DNA of 62,647 nt, from the NCBI GenBank assembly GCA_002633005.1, contig NMRA01000071.1:649264-711910 (forward strand), given 5' to 3'. A program made the position numbers and the translations under genes. Of this stretch, positions 1 to 12,300 are shown piece after piece. Within the stretch, counting starts at the first letter, position 1. Each line of letters opens with the position of its first letter. Below the pieces are notes generated by a model. It made no database searches. It saw only the letters and a list, made by a program, of their open reading frames with translations, and was not told the origin of the DNA. Source of the DNA: Phoronis australis. Its lineage: Eukaryota > Phoronida > Phoronidae.

Positions 1-578
1 ATAAGACACATAATTTCCATAAAAACGATATTTTAATTCAATGAAATTTTTCTCTCGTGTTCTCTCAGTTGTAAATCACCGATCTCCAATTTGAATGCAG
101 GTGTCGTGTGGTCGAGATCCTTTGACTTGAGCATTATAGTCAGTTACTAGTGGAAACCTACTTTAGCAGACGATTATATTCCCGGTCGAAGCTTAGCGTG
201 ATAAAATGTGTAGTAAGCTATGACAGTTGCTAAACCTTAATTCATAGATTCACTTTATTTCTATTTTGTTTTATTTTTCAATTGGTTTTGAGTAAAAGCA
301 TTATTTTACAAAAATATCTCGGCTTTTCTTAAAAGGTCACGACCTCCGACCCCGGGCCTCTGACATAGAAAGTAGTTACAAAGCCGAGGCGAGTCGAGAA
401 AGGTAGATTGATTGATTGCAATGTTTCTCGTTCAGTATGTGGTGGGCGATAATTCTCCAAAATCCACTCGGGCTCTAGATAACGGGGGATAACGACTTCG
501 CCATGTAATAATCTATATATCTACACACAATCTGCAGATTATGTGATATCTATATACACAATCTGTATAATGTGTTAT
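1..578. other. 3' flank of the Toll-like receptor gene
   Basis: No gene is visible. On the minus strand this is the 3' untranslated and downstream region of the Toll-like receptor. A minus-strand AATAAA (plus-strand tttatt near 254) lies about 325 bases after the stop codon and is a candidate polyadenylation signal. The rest is ordinary A+T-rich sequence. Confidence 0.4.
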
Positions 579-2735
579 CTACATGACAATTTCAATTTCC
601 CGATCTTCTCGTTGTTGTTTCAGTTTTGGCGGCAGGCGGAAGCACAGTTTTTCATAAAAGAGTCGATCACCTGGACTCAAGCAGTATTTACGACTCAGAT
701 AAGCGTTTAATACAGGTTCACGAGCCGCTTGTTCTCTAGAAAGATTTTCTCGTTGTACGATAACAATGTAGCCTTTGCCTTCTTTCAGGGCCACATGGTT
801 AGCGAGCTCAAACATTTTACGGCAAGTAACACTACGAAGCATATTCTGGGACAAGACAAACAGAAACCGCCGTGACCTTTGAACTGCATTTGTCATGTTG
901 TCTGCGTCAGGGATACCCGGCATGAAGTCTCGCTCTTGGAATCCAACTGTGTACATATAAGGGCAAGCATCGATCATGCGACCTTCTAAGTAATCAAGTA
1001 CGTTATCCTTCGTCCAACGAATATCATTATCAGCACAGTATATGTAGACATCATATTTATGTTCTCGAACTTTCAAATGCGCGTCTTGCTCCACATTGTT
1101 AACTGCATACTTGTTTGCCCGGGGGTGGCAGCACAGTCCCACGTATCGGTACATGAGGACGTGCAACTCTTCCCGGAAAAGGTACGACGTCAGAACAACA
1201 GTGGCTAACAACAGGAACAAAGAAGTCAGCGATGCAATGATGGGAATCTCACATACCCAAACGACTGAATTTGAGGACCAGGTGTCGATTCTAGTGCCGT
1301 CTTCACAGACAATGTTTTGTTTATTCACCAAACTGGAAGACACTTTGTCTGTGTTTATCCACTGTTCAAACCAGCGCACGAAGTCACATTCGCACTTGTA
1401 TCTGCCTCCTAAATCAATCCTGATCAGCGGATAGTCGTACTTCTCGAGAGACCCTTGACGTAAAGTCTTGATAGCTGTATCTCTCAGGTTGAGACTTTCC
1501 ATTGCACTCTTGCTCAGATTACTCCAAAAGTTCTCATCAACATTTGTAACCAAACTGTGAGCCAATGTTAGATTTTTTGTGCTGTTCATGAAAGATTTCC
1601 ATTCTAGTGTTTTGATATTCGCGTGACTTAGATTTACATTTAGAGTTGCGTAGCCCAACTTAAAATTTGGCATGTTCGTAAAATTCCTGTAAGAGCAATC
1701 TACGTCAATGGTGGTATCATTCTCCTGTCTTTTTGTACATATGCATTTTTCGTCACTTTCTGACGTCATGTTACAGTTGGTGTTACACCTGTTAGACAGC
1801 TCGCGCGGTGAAATATGAAATAGTTTCTTATCTCTCAGTACCGCTGGCTTCTTACATGTAGCTTCTGTCAACTTGTTTAAACATAGGTTAGCCTTAAACG
1901 CAGCCAATGTATTGCTACTTTTACGCAGGTGTTGGAGTGTATGAGCCATGGGACAGTCGCATGACCACGGGTTCTCTTGCAGTTCGAAGCAGTATCTTAG
2001 CCAAATACGGGCCGTTTCACCTTTCTCTATATCAAACCCGAAATCCCTCATGTCCGATAAAGTGAGAGTTTCTATTTCGTTAAAATTCAGATTAACATAG
2101 AATGAACTACCACTAAAGGACGTTTTCGCGAAATCGATACTCAAGTTGTTCGTTATTTTAGAAATGTTGTTGTGGCTCAAGTCAATTTCTTCTATGTTTT
2201 TAATCTTAAACCAGAATACGTCACCATTTGTCAACATGTTGTAACTCAAGTTGACTGATTTCAAGCCAACAAGTGACTCCAGGACTGCCAACGAGCCATC
2301 GTGGGTGATGTTCCTAATTCTGTTTTTTGTCACGTCTAGTTTCATCAACTTGGACAATCCTTGAATTGCCGTAAAATCAAAATATTCGAGTTGGTTTCCA
2401 CTTAACCATAGTTCCTCTAACTTTGTAAGACAGGATAAATTGGGCAGATTCTGTATATTATTTCTTCTGAGGTCCAGCAAACGAAGGGTTTGGTTGAAAA
2501 TGCATATTCCCGTTTCGAACGATGTAATACTCATGTTATTCGCAACAATATGGGACACGTTTCCTTTCATTGAATATGCTTGGAAGACGTCAAGCAACGT
2601 GGCTCCTTCTTCGCAAATGATTGGTCCCTGGACATTTGTTACGTTACATGTTGCGTTTGTAGCACCAACACATGCCAGACAGACAAAGAGACACATCACG
2701 CCTGACCAGATACTGCAACTTTTTCTTTTCCTCAT
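579..2735 (-). CDS. Toll-like receptor (multiple-cysteine-cluster type)
   Basis: Innate-immune or developmental Toll receptor of 718 residues in one coding exon. I place the start at 2735, because MRKRKSCSIWSGVM... opens a signal peptide and is preceded directly by a splice acceptor (ttttcag), suggesting a 5'-UTR intron; the frame stays open to an earlier ATG at 2810. Order: signal peptide (about 1-29), LRRs (about 80-250, e.g. LRLLDLRRNNIQNL), first LRR C-terminal cysteine cap (about 255-297), a cysteine-rich LRR N-terminal-type cap (about 317-347), further LRRs, second C-terminal cap (about 447-477), one transmembrane helix (about 497-520) and a cytoplasmic TIR domain (about 559-705). TIR box 1 is YDVYIYCADND, and the BB loop RDFMPG keeps the proline-glycine typical of signalling TIRs. 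Two C-terminal caps around an N-terminal cap define the mccTLR class known from protostomes and several invertebrate deuterostomes. No frameshift or stop is seen. Ligand unknown. Confidence 0.95.
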   Translation of the reverse strand: MRKRKSCSIWSGVMCLFVCLACVGATNATCNVTNVQGPIICEEGATLLDVFQAYSMKGNVSHIVANNMSITSFETGICIFNQTLRLLDLRRNNIQNLPNLSCLTKLEELWLSGNQLEYFDFTAIQGLSKLMKLDVTKNRIRNITHDGSLAVLESLVGLKSVNLSYNMLTNGDVFWFKIKNIEEIDLSHNNISKITNNLSIDFAKTSFSGSSFYVNLNFNEIETLTLSDMRDFGFDIEKGETARIWLRYCFELQENPWSCDCPMAHTLQHLRKSSNTLAAFKANLCLNKLTEATCKKPAVLRDKKLFHISPRELSNRCNTNCNMTSESDEKCICTKRQENDTTIDVDCSYRNFTNMPNFKLGYATLNVNLSHANIKTLEWKSFMNSTKNLTLAHSLVTNVDENFWSNLSKSAMESLNLRDTAIKTLRQGSLEKYDYPLIRIDLGGRYKCECDFVRWFEQWINTDKVSSSLVNKQNIVCEDGTRIDTWSSNSVVWVCEIPIIASLTSLFLLLATVVLTSYLFREELHVLMYRYVGLCCHPRANKYAVNNVEQDAHLKVREHKYDVYIYCADNDIRWTKDNVLDYLEGRMIDACPYMYTVGFQERDFMPGIPDADNMTNAVQRSRRFLFVLSQNMLRSVTCRKMFELANHVALKEGKGYIVIVQRENLSREQAAREPVLNAYLSRKYCLSPGDRLFYEKLCFRLPPKLKQQREDREIEIVM

Positions 2736-3300
2736 CTGAAAACGAGTTTTGAATATTAGTAAACACGGAAATGACATGCTTTGCTTACGCCTGCAAGACG
2801 CACCGGCCATTTTACACTTGACAGTTACTACTCTGAGAAGATGCCGCTCAACTTTGATCTCACCTCCTATAACAACGTTTTGTCGTGCTGAAGACAGTGT
2901 GCAGAACTCATCTTGTCAAACATGCAAAACTCTTGGAGACAATAGCCTACTACCACGAGCTGGCAACGACTGCATGATTCCGAAATTCCTGAATGGCAAT
3001 CTTACTAGGTTGTTACTCGTGCCTAGTGAATCCGGATATCTTACTATGTTCCACTGAAACTAACAGACATTTGTTTTTGTTATTGCATTGAATTGTAAAA
3101 TACTTTTTTAAAGAATTTATTATCATTTATAAAACAGTACAAAAACAAACAAACAAATGAGTATATCCATTCATTCACGCATGCACACTTCAGGAGAGAT
3201 CATTCTCGTATCTCGATTAAAGTAAATAACTTCTAGATGTAGTTAACGTAAACAACGAAATTTTCCCATTTCGCAGAGAAGCTGTCATATACAAAGTTTT
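2736..3300. other. upstream region of the Toll-like receptor
   Basis: Probable 5'-UTR intron and promoter side of the Toll-like receptor. The only supported signal is the splice acceptor ending at 2736, directly before the ATG. Short open frames on the plus strand here resemble no family I know. Between about 3130 and 3160 there is an AAAC/AAAT-rich run that may be the tail of the adjacent minus-strand LINE. Confidence 0.35.
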
Positions 3301-6300
3301 TGTAAGCAATTAATTTTCAGCATTGTAGTACTCATAAGTATATGTAATAAACCTGTGAAAATTAGGTATATTTTTGTGAAATCTCTCCTTGTAAATGTAG
3401 TGTTTGGCTATTAGAAGCAAAATGTTAAAAAGAAAATCATGCGTCTCGTAAAGTCCAAGAATAACTCGATCGTAAGAGAGACTATTGAGAAGCTGAATGC
3501 GACACGTCTGCATTAGCTGTCCTAACTCCTTCCAGAAATCTTGAACAATGCGACATTCCCAAAAAGGTGGGGCAGCGTCTCTGGAGCTTTATTACAAAAG
3601 GAACACAGATTAAAATCCCGAACACGGATTTTGACTAAGAAGGTATTTGTTGCAATAATAATGTTTAGAATTCTAAATTGCAACCATCTAATGTTGGGAT
3701 CCTTTGTTGTTTCATAAGGCAATGCACCTATATTTTCTTCCAATGTAAACTATCTACTAACGCTATTTCCCACTTACACTCTGACTTAGAAGGTTTCTTA
3801 ACGTCATTAAAGACTGAACAAATGTGTCTACAACCCTCCGTGAGTGATTGCTCAAGGTATGTAAGGAGCGTAGACATTAACACTTTCAAATTAACTTTGA
3901 AATAGACTTTTTTGAAACCTTCTTAGAACGGAAACAACATCGTTATATTCTACAAATTTGGTTTTTACATTGAACTTATTTTTCATATGGTTCAAACTAA
4001 CGAAATCACCATCAGAGGTATACATATCTCCAATAAATCTTAAGCCTTTTACAAAACAAGACTTGTGCCTCCGATCGCCAAGTTACTATTAAACCACAAA
4101 GGTTGATTCAAAAAGTCCTCAATCCTTGCAACATTTATTTTCTTGTAGAAAAAAGTCACACATCCAAATACTTTGTGCCAGTAGGAATTACCAATTAGAG
4201 CTAACTTCGACTTAATGAAGTCATCTCCAAATGAAGCGAAATTCCTTAAGAACGGGTAGAGTGAGTACAGTAATTCACCACTTTTAGACGCAGGGCTTTC
4301 AAGATATCTACGCACCATAGCAAGTTTTAAAGCTTTGCTGAAAGTATGCATATTAACCATTCGAAGTCCCCTTGATCAAGTCCTAAACAGGTTATGGTTC
4401 GTTTAATTTTATCATTACGAACCTGCCATACAAATCTAAAAAATGTCGTATTCAATTCATTCAAGACTTTTACTGGTGAATTTGGTAAACTTTACAACAA
4501 AAATTAAGTTTAAAAATAGCTAATGTTTTAATTACCGTTACTCTACCAAACGGCGTTAAATTTCGTGGACTCCAACTTTTTAATATTAAAAAGCGAACGA
4601 TCGCCGCACAAATAAAAAAGTTCATGTTCAATTCAACGTTTCGTCTTTTCATTAGACATCATCATATGACCCTGATGATGTCTAATGAAGAAAGAAACGT
4701 TGAATTGAACATGAACTTTTTTATTTGTGCGGCGATCGTCCGGTTTTTAATCTTATTATGGCCAAAACGGGTTTAATTAACTTTTCAATAAAAGTTTAAT
4801 CTCAGTTTTTATTGCAGTGAAGTTCTTATGCGTCATACTATCCAACTGAGTGTCAAAAACCACCCCCAAAGATTGTTTGTCCAAGACAGACTTTCTTTTG
4901 TAGGAATCAGGTCATCACTACAAGTTTTACTTCCAAACCAAATGGCTTTTGTTTTATCCACATTCACAAATTCGACCCATCCAACGTAATTGGAGTGTCG
5001 TCCGCATATTGTGAAATCCAGTATTCCTTATTTCCTGCAACTACACCAGCAATATTTTTATTATTCTTAATTAAATACGCCAAAATCTCCGCGCACAAAA
5101 TGAAAATGTAGGGAGACAAAGGGTCACCTTGTCTGCAGCCACGCGAAATATTGAACCAGGAAGATGGGTGACCATTTACGACAACAGAGGACTTAATATT
5201 ACTGTAAAAGACTTTCACCCACCTTCTGATAGACCAACCAAAATTAAGGAAAGATAAAGTTTTTTGAATAAAATTCCACGACAATGAATCAAATGCTTTC
5301 TCAAAATCAATCAGTAAAAGCAATCCAGGTTTGTTAGCTGCCTTGGTATAAAACATTAAATCATATAGTACTCGGACACTTTCGTTCATATTTCTTCCAG
5401 AAACGAAACCTGTCTTGTCCTTACTGATTAGTTTTCCCAAAACGGGTTTCAACCGTTCAGCCACAGCCGAAGAAGCCAATTTATATTTCACATTGAGTAA
5501 GGATATGGGTCCCCAGTTTTTCAAATAATATTTACTTCTATCTGCTCCCTTAGGGATGCAGGTAATCACTCCTCTTTCGGTGTTGATAATAAATGGCCAA
5601 CTGCAAAACTAGTATTAAGTGAGCGAACAACGAAATGTCCAAAGTCAGCCCCCCCTCCAAAAAATAAAAATTCCACCGAAAAACCGTCAGAGCCTGGGCT
5701 CTTGTTTTTTATTTTTTAAGCATTGTGTGACTTCTTGATATGTAAGAAGACCTAATTTTTCTTTTTCTGAATCATTCAGTTTGGAGACACAAACCTTATC
5801 AAGAAGAGTCTCTAAAGCAATATTGTTAGGATGTCGATATTTGTACAGATTTTCATAAAAAGTTTTGGTTTCCTGAATAACCTCTTCTTCACTAATGGTT
5901 TTAGTATTGTCAGATTTTCACAAAAAAGGCATAAAATTACTTGTGCAATGCCTATTTTCTAAGTGAAGAAACTATTTGGAAGGGTTTCCACCCTCTTCAA
6001 TCCATCTTGCTCTCGACCTAATCATAAGACCCCTTAACTTATTTTGCCTTAGCTCGGCAAGTAGACGTTTTTGTTCCAGTAGCTCCCTATCAAGGCCTAG
6101 ACTTTTTTTCAACAAACTTATTTCTTCGATAAGTTACTGTTCTATTTTTCTTTTTAAGTAAGTAGCAAAGGAAATTGATTTGCCGCGAATCTCCATCAAC
6201 AACGTTTCAAAAAAGTTGATCATTTATAGACAATTGTAAATCTGAATTACTTAATCATACCGTCAACTGTCTGAACATCATCCGTCATGTACTGTTGTTT

Positions 6301-6430
6301 AACTGATTTAATAGTATCCTTGACTGCAGCAATATACTCAGAGTTTTTTAGGAGAGAGTTACTTAACTTCCAAAATGATTTCCTCCTCCTGGAACCACCA
6401 CCTTTAAAACTCGTTACCATTGAATGATCG
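3300..6430 (-). mobile_element. degenerate L1-like LINE, 5' truncated
   Basis: A non-LTR retrotransposon copy with stops and frameshifts. Reading 5' to 3' on the minus strand: the linker between endonuclease and reverse transcriptase (about 6425-5590, starting with a FWKLSNSLLKN motif typical of the post-endonuclease region); a reverse-transcriptase block (5569-4964) with NWGPISLLNV, the motif A aspartate in DFEKAFDSLSW, motif B in QGDPLSPYIF and motif C as QYADD; then thumb and C-terminal pieces at 4652-4470 and 4360-4049; and the zinc-knuckle end at 3743-3522 (QFRILNIIIATN, then LCSFCNKAPETLPHLF). The endonuclease is missing. The motifs fit the L1/Tx1 group. A large inverted repeat interrupts it at about 4580-4758. 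Not a host gene. Confidence 0.85.
4580..4758. repeat. large fold-back (inverted repeat) inside the LINE
   Basis: Near-perfect inverted repeat: arms of about 71 bases (4594-4664 and 4673-4743) around an 8-base centre, with weaker pairing out to about 4580 and 4758. Both arms carry the block ttgaattgaacatgaac followed by a T-run and gtgcggcgatcg. Near the centre the plus strand reads ctgatgatgtctaatgaag then aaagaaacg, similar to the CTGATGA...GAAAC core of hammerhead ribozymes. The left arm read on the minus strand has the better stem II (gtct/agac) and GAAAC but an imperfect CTGATGA. I see no convincing cleavage triplet. Confidence 0.8.
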
Positions 6431-6799
6431 GACAGGTAACCGAATTATATTATGGTGGATTGTAAAATATTAAAATTAAAAGCCTGATAACCTTATTCAA
6501 TCAATAGCAGGCTGTTGCATGAACTCAGATTCTCAAATTTACTGGATTTCCATTATCAACAGTAGTTGCTATATCAATGTTATGCTTTTGTAGGCATTTG
6601 ACGTCATGAAGGCACGCAGTGATACACTTAACTGTGCTAGAAAGGCTATTAGTGGTCTTCTGTGAGAGTTCCCGTCATGCATTTTATTAGTTTCTGAGGT
6701 TTCAGTTTGCTATTATGAAATTAACACCACGAAATCTAACTAAATAAGCACTTTTTATGCCAAAGAATCAGAAAAATTAGTTATTTCCAAGTTTTCCGC

Positions 6800-7480
6800 C
6801 AAATGATGTGATGGGTGGAAGACGTTTGGTCACTTGACAAAAGTAATTTTAGAAATGTTTTTCATAATTTTGATAACCCAAAAGCCCTGACTCAATTCTC
6901 CTTTCCCCGAGAAAACGAAATAGCATTGTACAGATCAAAATGCGGTCTTTTCCTCAACTCCGACAAGTTTAGGCACAACTTTAGTAATGTCTCTTCAAAC
7001 TATAAATGTGGTGACCATCAATCTTATCCTCATGTTTTCTTCAAATATCCCCTCATCGAATACCTGAGAGACTCACTCTTTCGTGCACTCAATGAAAACC
7101 AAGCAATTGTAAAAGCTCTCAATTCTTGTAATAATATCCCTACTTAAGTTACATTATTATTGAATGATAGTTCTCAATAAATTCCTTTAAAGCAACTTTA
7201 GCAAATTTTTATTTATCGCTTGTAAATATCGTTGCTTCTGAGTTCCATTCATGTATGTGTACACGTTTTTGTTTTTTTGTTCGTAATAGCATATCTAAAT
7301 ATTGGAATACTTGTATTAGATACAACTTGCCTGTGCATACCTCTATGTATATTATTTTCATCTATGAATTGTCTACAACTCAGATATAATGCTACACGAT
7401 TTCTGGGTTTGTCATTATTTCTTTGTATGTTCTGTCTATTCTTCAATAAATGTAAACCACCTTAAAAAACTTGACAATCA
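6800..7480 (+). mobile_element. 3' end of a second LINE (plus strand)
   Basis: An open frame at 6815-7147 encodes about 110 residues with the pattern RENEIALYRSKCGLFLN, then a cysteine/histidine knuckle (KCGDHQSYPHVFFKYPL) and LRDSLFRAL. This is the typical C-terminal tail of CR1/Jockey-like LINE reverse transcriptases. It has no plausible host start. The sequence to about 7480 (several aataaa, then a short A-run) would be the element's 3' UTR. Being 5' truncated is normal for LINE insertions. The clade is a guess from the tail pattern. Confidence 0.6.
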
Positions 7481-7749
7481 ATTGAAATTATGTAATACAG
7501 CAGACCAAGAGACGGAGACGATTTTTAGCAAGAACTAGACGATTATTGTGCAGACAAAGAGGAGATTGGATACGGGCATCACACTCAAGTTCTGGAAGAA
7601 TCAGACAATGAGTTCGGTTTCCCACCTAACGAAGTTTTGTCGGCTTTGAGGCCATATAAACTCGACATACTTGCAAAAGAAATGCTGCAGACATATGGCA
7701 GTCACAACCAACTGAATCATGGGCTGATCAATATTTACAAATTCGCGGG

Positions 7750-9345
7750 TATGACCGCTGCAGCCAAAACGTGACCGCCGGTCCTCCAAATCCGACCGAC
7801 GCACCACAAAACAGGAGCTACGGAGATCTAATGGAACCACCGGACCAGAAAATGGGACCGACGCACCTATAAAAACATAACCGCACCACAAAACCGAACC
7901 GCTGGAGATTGATCATGACCGCCGGACAAAATGTAATACCGCGGGTTATTACTTAACTGGCCAGCTATAGTTGTATATGAAGACTATCGTCAAAATACAG
8001 CTTGGTAGCACGGTGTACTGAGCTCCGTTTCACACAGCCCGGATAGTTCTGCTCGTCACCTCCTCGTGAAATTTATGTCAACATGAAGAGCCATGCGCGC
8101 ACGTGCATATGCCGAATTTTGGTAGTTCCTGCTTTTTTAGTGGATTTTTGTTTCGTTTTCTAGTTTTTTCGGAGTTTTTATTTCTCTGAGGCGGACTTTT
8201 TTTGTCCACTTCGCCAACTTGGGGGCTCGTTGGAGCCCCCTGGGGGTGCGCCCTAGAAAGCTAACGACTGGCGAAGGTGCATGCAAAATCCGGGAGTCAA
8301 CCGACACTCCCTTGACCATTGCAACCCTTTGAGAGAAAAACAATCTAGTAAACGTTATTTTCTTGCATCATTCTTTGCCTTTTGCAACAGTCTGTCGCGC
8401 TCGCGACACGTCCACGTGCCATTTCCTAAAATGTTATCTTTCAAAAGATAATGACAGCTTCGCAGCTGCAAAATTTGCTCTGAAGTTCGGTTTGATGGAA
8501 TTTAAAAACTTGTAACGAAATGAAACCAGTCCCGATAATTTGTTTGCCATGTAGGCAACCTTGTGGAAGGGGAGGACAGCTGATTGAAGAATGACAAAGA
8601 AAAAGAAACTGACCAATGAAAGCCGACCCAAAAGAATGCATCACTAATTTTAGCAGCAGACTAACGACAGAATGCCATGTTTTCACGAGCGCCGATAAAT
8701 AATTAGTTTACTCCAGTTAGAGTGTCGTTACTATTTTAATGAAAAAATTGCTTGTTGATTTTTACCCACATCGACGCATAGCAGTATATTTAGTACACGG
8801 CCGTTCCACACCAAGTTTAGCCGAGAACCAGAACGCCCGTCTTTTTGTCTTAACTAAAAAATCAAACTGGAGAAAGTGAGTTTCATTTTGTTCTAAAACT
8901 GACGCAGTGGATAAAATTACAATTATTTTGCTCAAAAGTATTCAGTGTCCTTGGTTTTTTGTTAGATTTGATAATTTTTTAAGTTGACCTTTCAATTATT
9001 TATAAGTCACCTAGCGCGCGTGACGTAAAGCTCAAAAGCGCAGCGTTTAACAAAGCGAAGTGCCCTGTAGAGCACAAAAGATTTCAGTGGGTTAATCAAC
9101 GTAAGACCTGCGTATATAGCCGCAATGCATGATTTGTGTACAGGCCTACTCTGTCAATAATGACCGATCATAAAACTTGTCCTGGTTGTCATTGCGGTCA
9201 TGTTCAGTCTTCGGCGGTCCTGTTTTGTGGTGTAGCGCTCATGTTTTTTGGTGCGTCGGTCCCATTTTCTGGTGCGGCGGTCCCATTTGAACCCCGTAGG
9301 TCCTGTTTTACGGTGACTCTGTCCGAGGGGAGAACCGGTGGTCAC
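7750..9345. repeat. pair of inverted repeat blocks, about 1.2 kb apart
   Basis: The block at about 7750-7935 (plus strand rich in gaccgccgg, accacaaaac and gaccgacgcacc) recurs in reverse complement at about 9160-9345 (cggcggtcctgttttgtgg, gcgtcggtcccattttctgg). Both translate, on opposite strands, to the same string GASVPFSG followed by VPxxxRxSCF, which makes the relationship easy to see. Each block is itself built of short degenerate sub-repeats. The pair may be the ends of one non-autonomous element or two independent copies. The intervening 1.2 kb holds no gene I can support. Confidence 0.6.
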
Positions 9346-12300
9346 ATTGTTTCTCACCCGCGACAATTGGTTCACTTGTATTCACGCACTTGTGTTTATG
9401 AAATGAGCACGATAAATGCATAAGCCTACATGTAGTAGCATTCGATCAGGGCCGGGGTCCAGGGCCTGGCACCACTCACCCTAGAATGGAAGCAGTTTTT
9501 TTCGTTACTTACAAAATTTCCCAGGTGGCAATTCCTTCGTCGTAACGCCGCTGTTGTGTTTGATTCAACAAAGTGTGGTTCCCGACTCAATCGCACGTTC
9601 CACACACTCTCGCACGGCGCACAAGCCGATGCCATTTCTGTGCAACTTTTACTTATTTACGAAATTTGAACACAGTGACATTCTTAGCCAATTTGCTGTT
9701 ACTGCAGCCTCCACAAACGCACCTTTTCATGTCTGAAAAAGGCGGCTCATCGCGGACTTTCCCCACAACTCCTCAATATCGCTCTGGTGTAAAGCAACGA
9801 CGGAGACGATCTTCCACCCATTACGTACAACCCAGATAACAGAAGAATGTTGTTTCAAAAATTTTAGATAGTTTCTTAGCAACAGGTATACTAAAGATTA
9901 AATCTCTTAACTAGTATTAATAGAATTCTTTTTCAGACACAGGATCATGGTGGAAACTCTTTAAACACAGCTACGGATGTCACATCAACTGCGTGGATTT
10001 TATTGCATACACGCAGATCGTGTTTTACAGCGAACAATTACGTCTTTTTTGTCTACTAGGTCTAATTTGTTTCCAAAACTGACACAAGCTAGCACTAGTC
10101 GAAATGTACAAAGGATTACACAGTTACTTTTGTGAGCGTAAGGCACGCCACTAAGATGTGAACCAACCCACAGACCTTTCAACGGCGCGTGGGCAAGCTG
10201 CGCTGAGCTTTGTAGGTGTCAGAATCTCACGGGCAATGTTTAAACATGACTACGTGCTTTACTTGTAACGGGTAGCGATAGTTGCCCAAAATGTTCATTT
10301 TCTTGTGTCCTTTCTCATTATTACGTCTACGGTAATGGTTTTGGTACATCACAGTCAATTGTATTTCAAGATCAGCACTGTGCTCCAACGCTGTTAGAGG
10401 TCTTGACCTGAATGATTAAGTAAGTTATTGCGGAGCATTTTCAAAGATAACTTTTCTGAATGTTTGACTCCTAAAACAAACTACGTCAAGATAAGGTATC
10501 AGTACTGTAATATGTAAGGTTAATAGATAACTTCATCGACTTCTAGGAGTAATGTACCAAATATTTTTAAAAACTACAGTTTTTTAATTCTACACAGTAT
10601 ATCTTTCTGAAAGTGAAAAACCTTCAAAATGTGTTTTTTACTTAATACTGATCTGTAATGAATTAGGTCACGTGACCAAAATTTTTATTTAAAATTTTAA
10701 AAGAAAGACATATCCATGGCAGCAGAACAGAAAATGACCAAATTTCCTTCTATACACATATTCAATATAAAATCTCAAGAAACGTTACAGTTTTCTAAAA
10801 TACTGTTTTGTTTTCGTTTTATGCAATTTTTGAGATTTTTATCATAAAGGTCCCATTTCTTGATAGTCCCTCATGCAAAAGTGAAATATTGGACAAACAT
10901 TTTCTAACAGTATTTCCAAGAAAGTGTGATATCTGAAAGTTTTCATATGAATCTTACCAGCCATTTGTGAGATATAGTGTTCTAAATTTTGCCAAATTTG
11001 GACATTTGTCAAGGGTCCTACACAGCCATAACTATACAAAATGAAATCAATTGTTCTCATGATGTCCTCAACCACGCCATCATTCAGATTAATTAACGCT
11101 ATATTTTTAACCAGATTGAACGTATATCTCCATGTCACCTTTACATATATCTCCATGTCACCTTTACATATATCCCCATGTCACCTTTACAAAGATTCAA
11201 AGTACAGTATGTGATTTATTAAAGCTGCAATCTGTTTTGATAAACATATCAAGAAAATATGGTTTGGTATTTGAACCTTCACAACTAATTGTGAGTTACA
11301 GGTTACGGACAACAAGGTATTGGCATTCTGGAACTGTGCGCATGCGCGGATTGTGGCACTTGAGGTCCAGGCGTGACCAACAAGAAGTCACCTTAACTTG
11401 ATGTTAACTCAAGTGAGCGTTTCATTCTTAATGCACATAAATCTGCTAACTCGAAGCGTCCTCTTAGTGTAAGATTACTTTAAGTCGCCGTAACTTTAGA
11501 TGACCTCGAGGTCACTTTATGTCTGCCTGATCTCTCTAGAGTTGAAAAAAACATGAAGAAAAAAACAGTAGCGATGTGAACATGCGCTTATTGTAGAATT
11601 TATCATTGATTTTACGAATGTTAACAACATTATTGTGGAGATTGTTATTGTTATTATTACATCGTTATTATCATTAATATCATTATTATTAGTAGTAGTA
11701 CCATGAATTTCCGTAGATCATCCCATTGGCGTGTATTTGGAAAATGAAAAATTTCCAGCGTTTTCGCAACACCAAATAAACACCCGGGTGTTTACTCGGA
11801 AAGGGGGGCGCGTAAACGGAAAGTTATAGTTTTGCTGCGCTTTTTAAATTTTGTGTTAATAAATGCATATTTTGCCAACACCTTGTTCGTTTTTATAAAT
11901 GCTATATGCTCCACAAATATGAATTTGTGAAAAAAATGACGCTGTGTGGGCGTATATTTAGTATATTTTTTCTGATAAAACACCCATGTACGTTTCATCA
12001 GGAGGTCTTATCTTTGGAAAATATCGGCATGATTACTTATTATTTTCATGCTTTATTATATTTCTTATTATTATTGTAAGTAATAAACGTTGTTTCAATT
12101 TAATAACAATTGTCATAGTTGTTATATTATTGTAAGAAATAAACATTGTTTCTATTTAATAAAAAATATTATAATTGTTTTCATTATTATTGGTAATATT
12201 TTCTTATCTAGTGCGCGCCTTTTCAGACTCATGTGACTACATCCGAATCAAGAAATATTACCGAATTTCTTGAGGCAAATGCGTTACGGTAACGCCGTGA

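Noticed and set aside
6815-7147. Host gene on the plus strand between the LINE and the intergenic region
   Set aside because: Its motifs match the C-terminal tail of LINE reverse transcriptases, so it is treated as a retroelement fragment.
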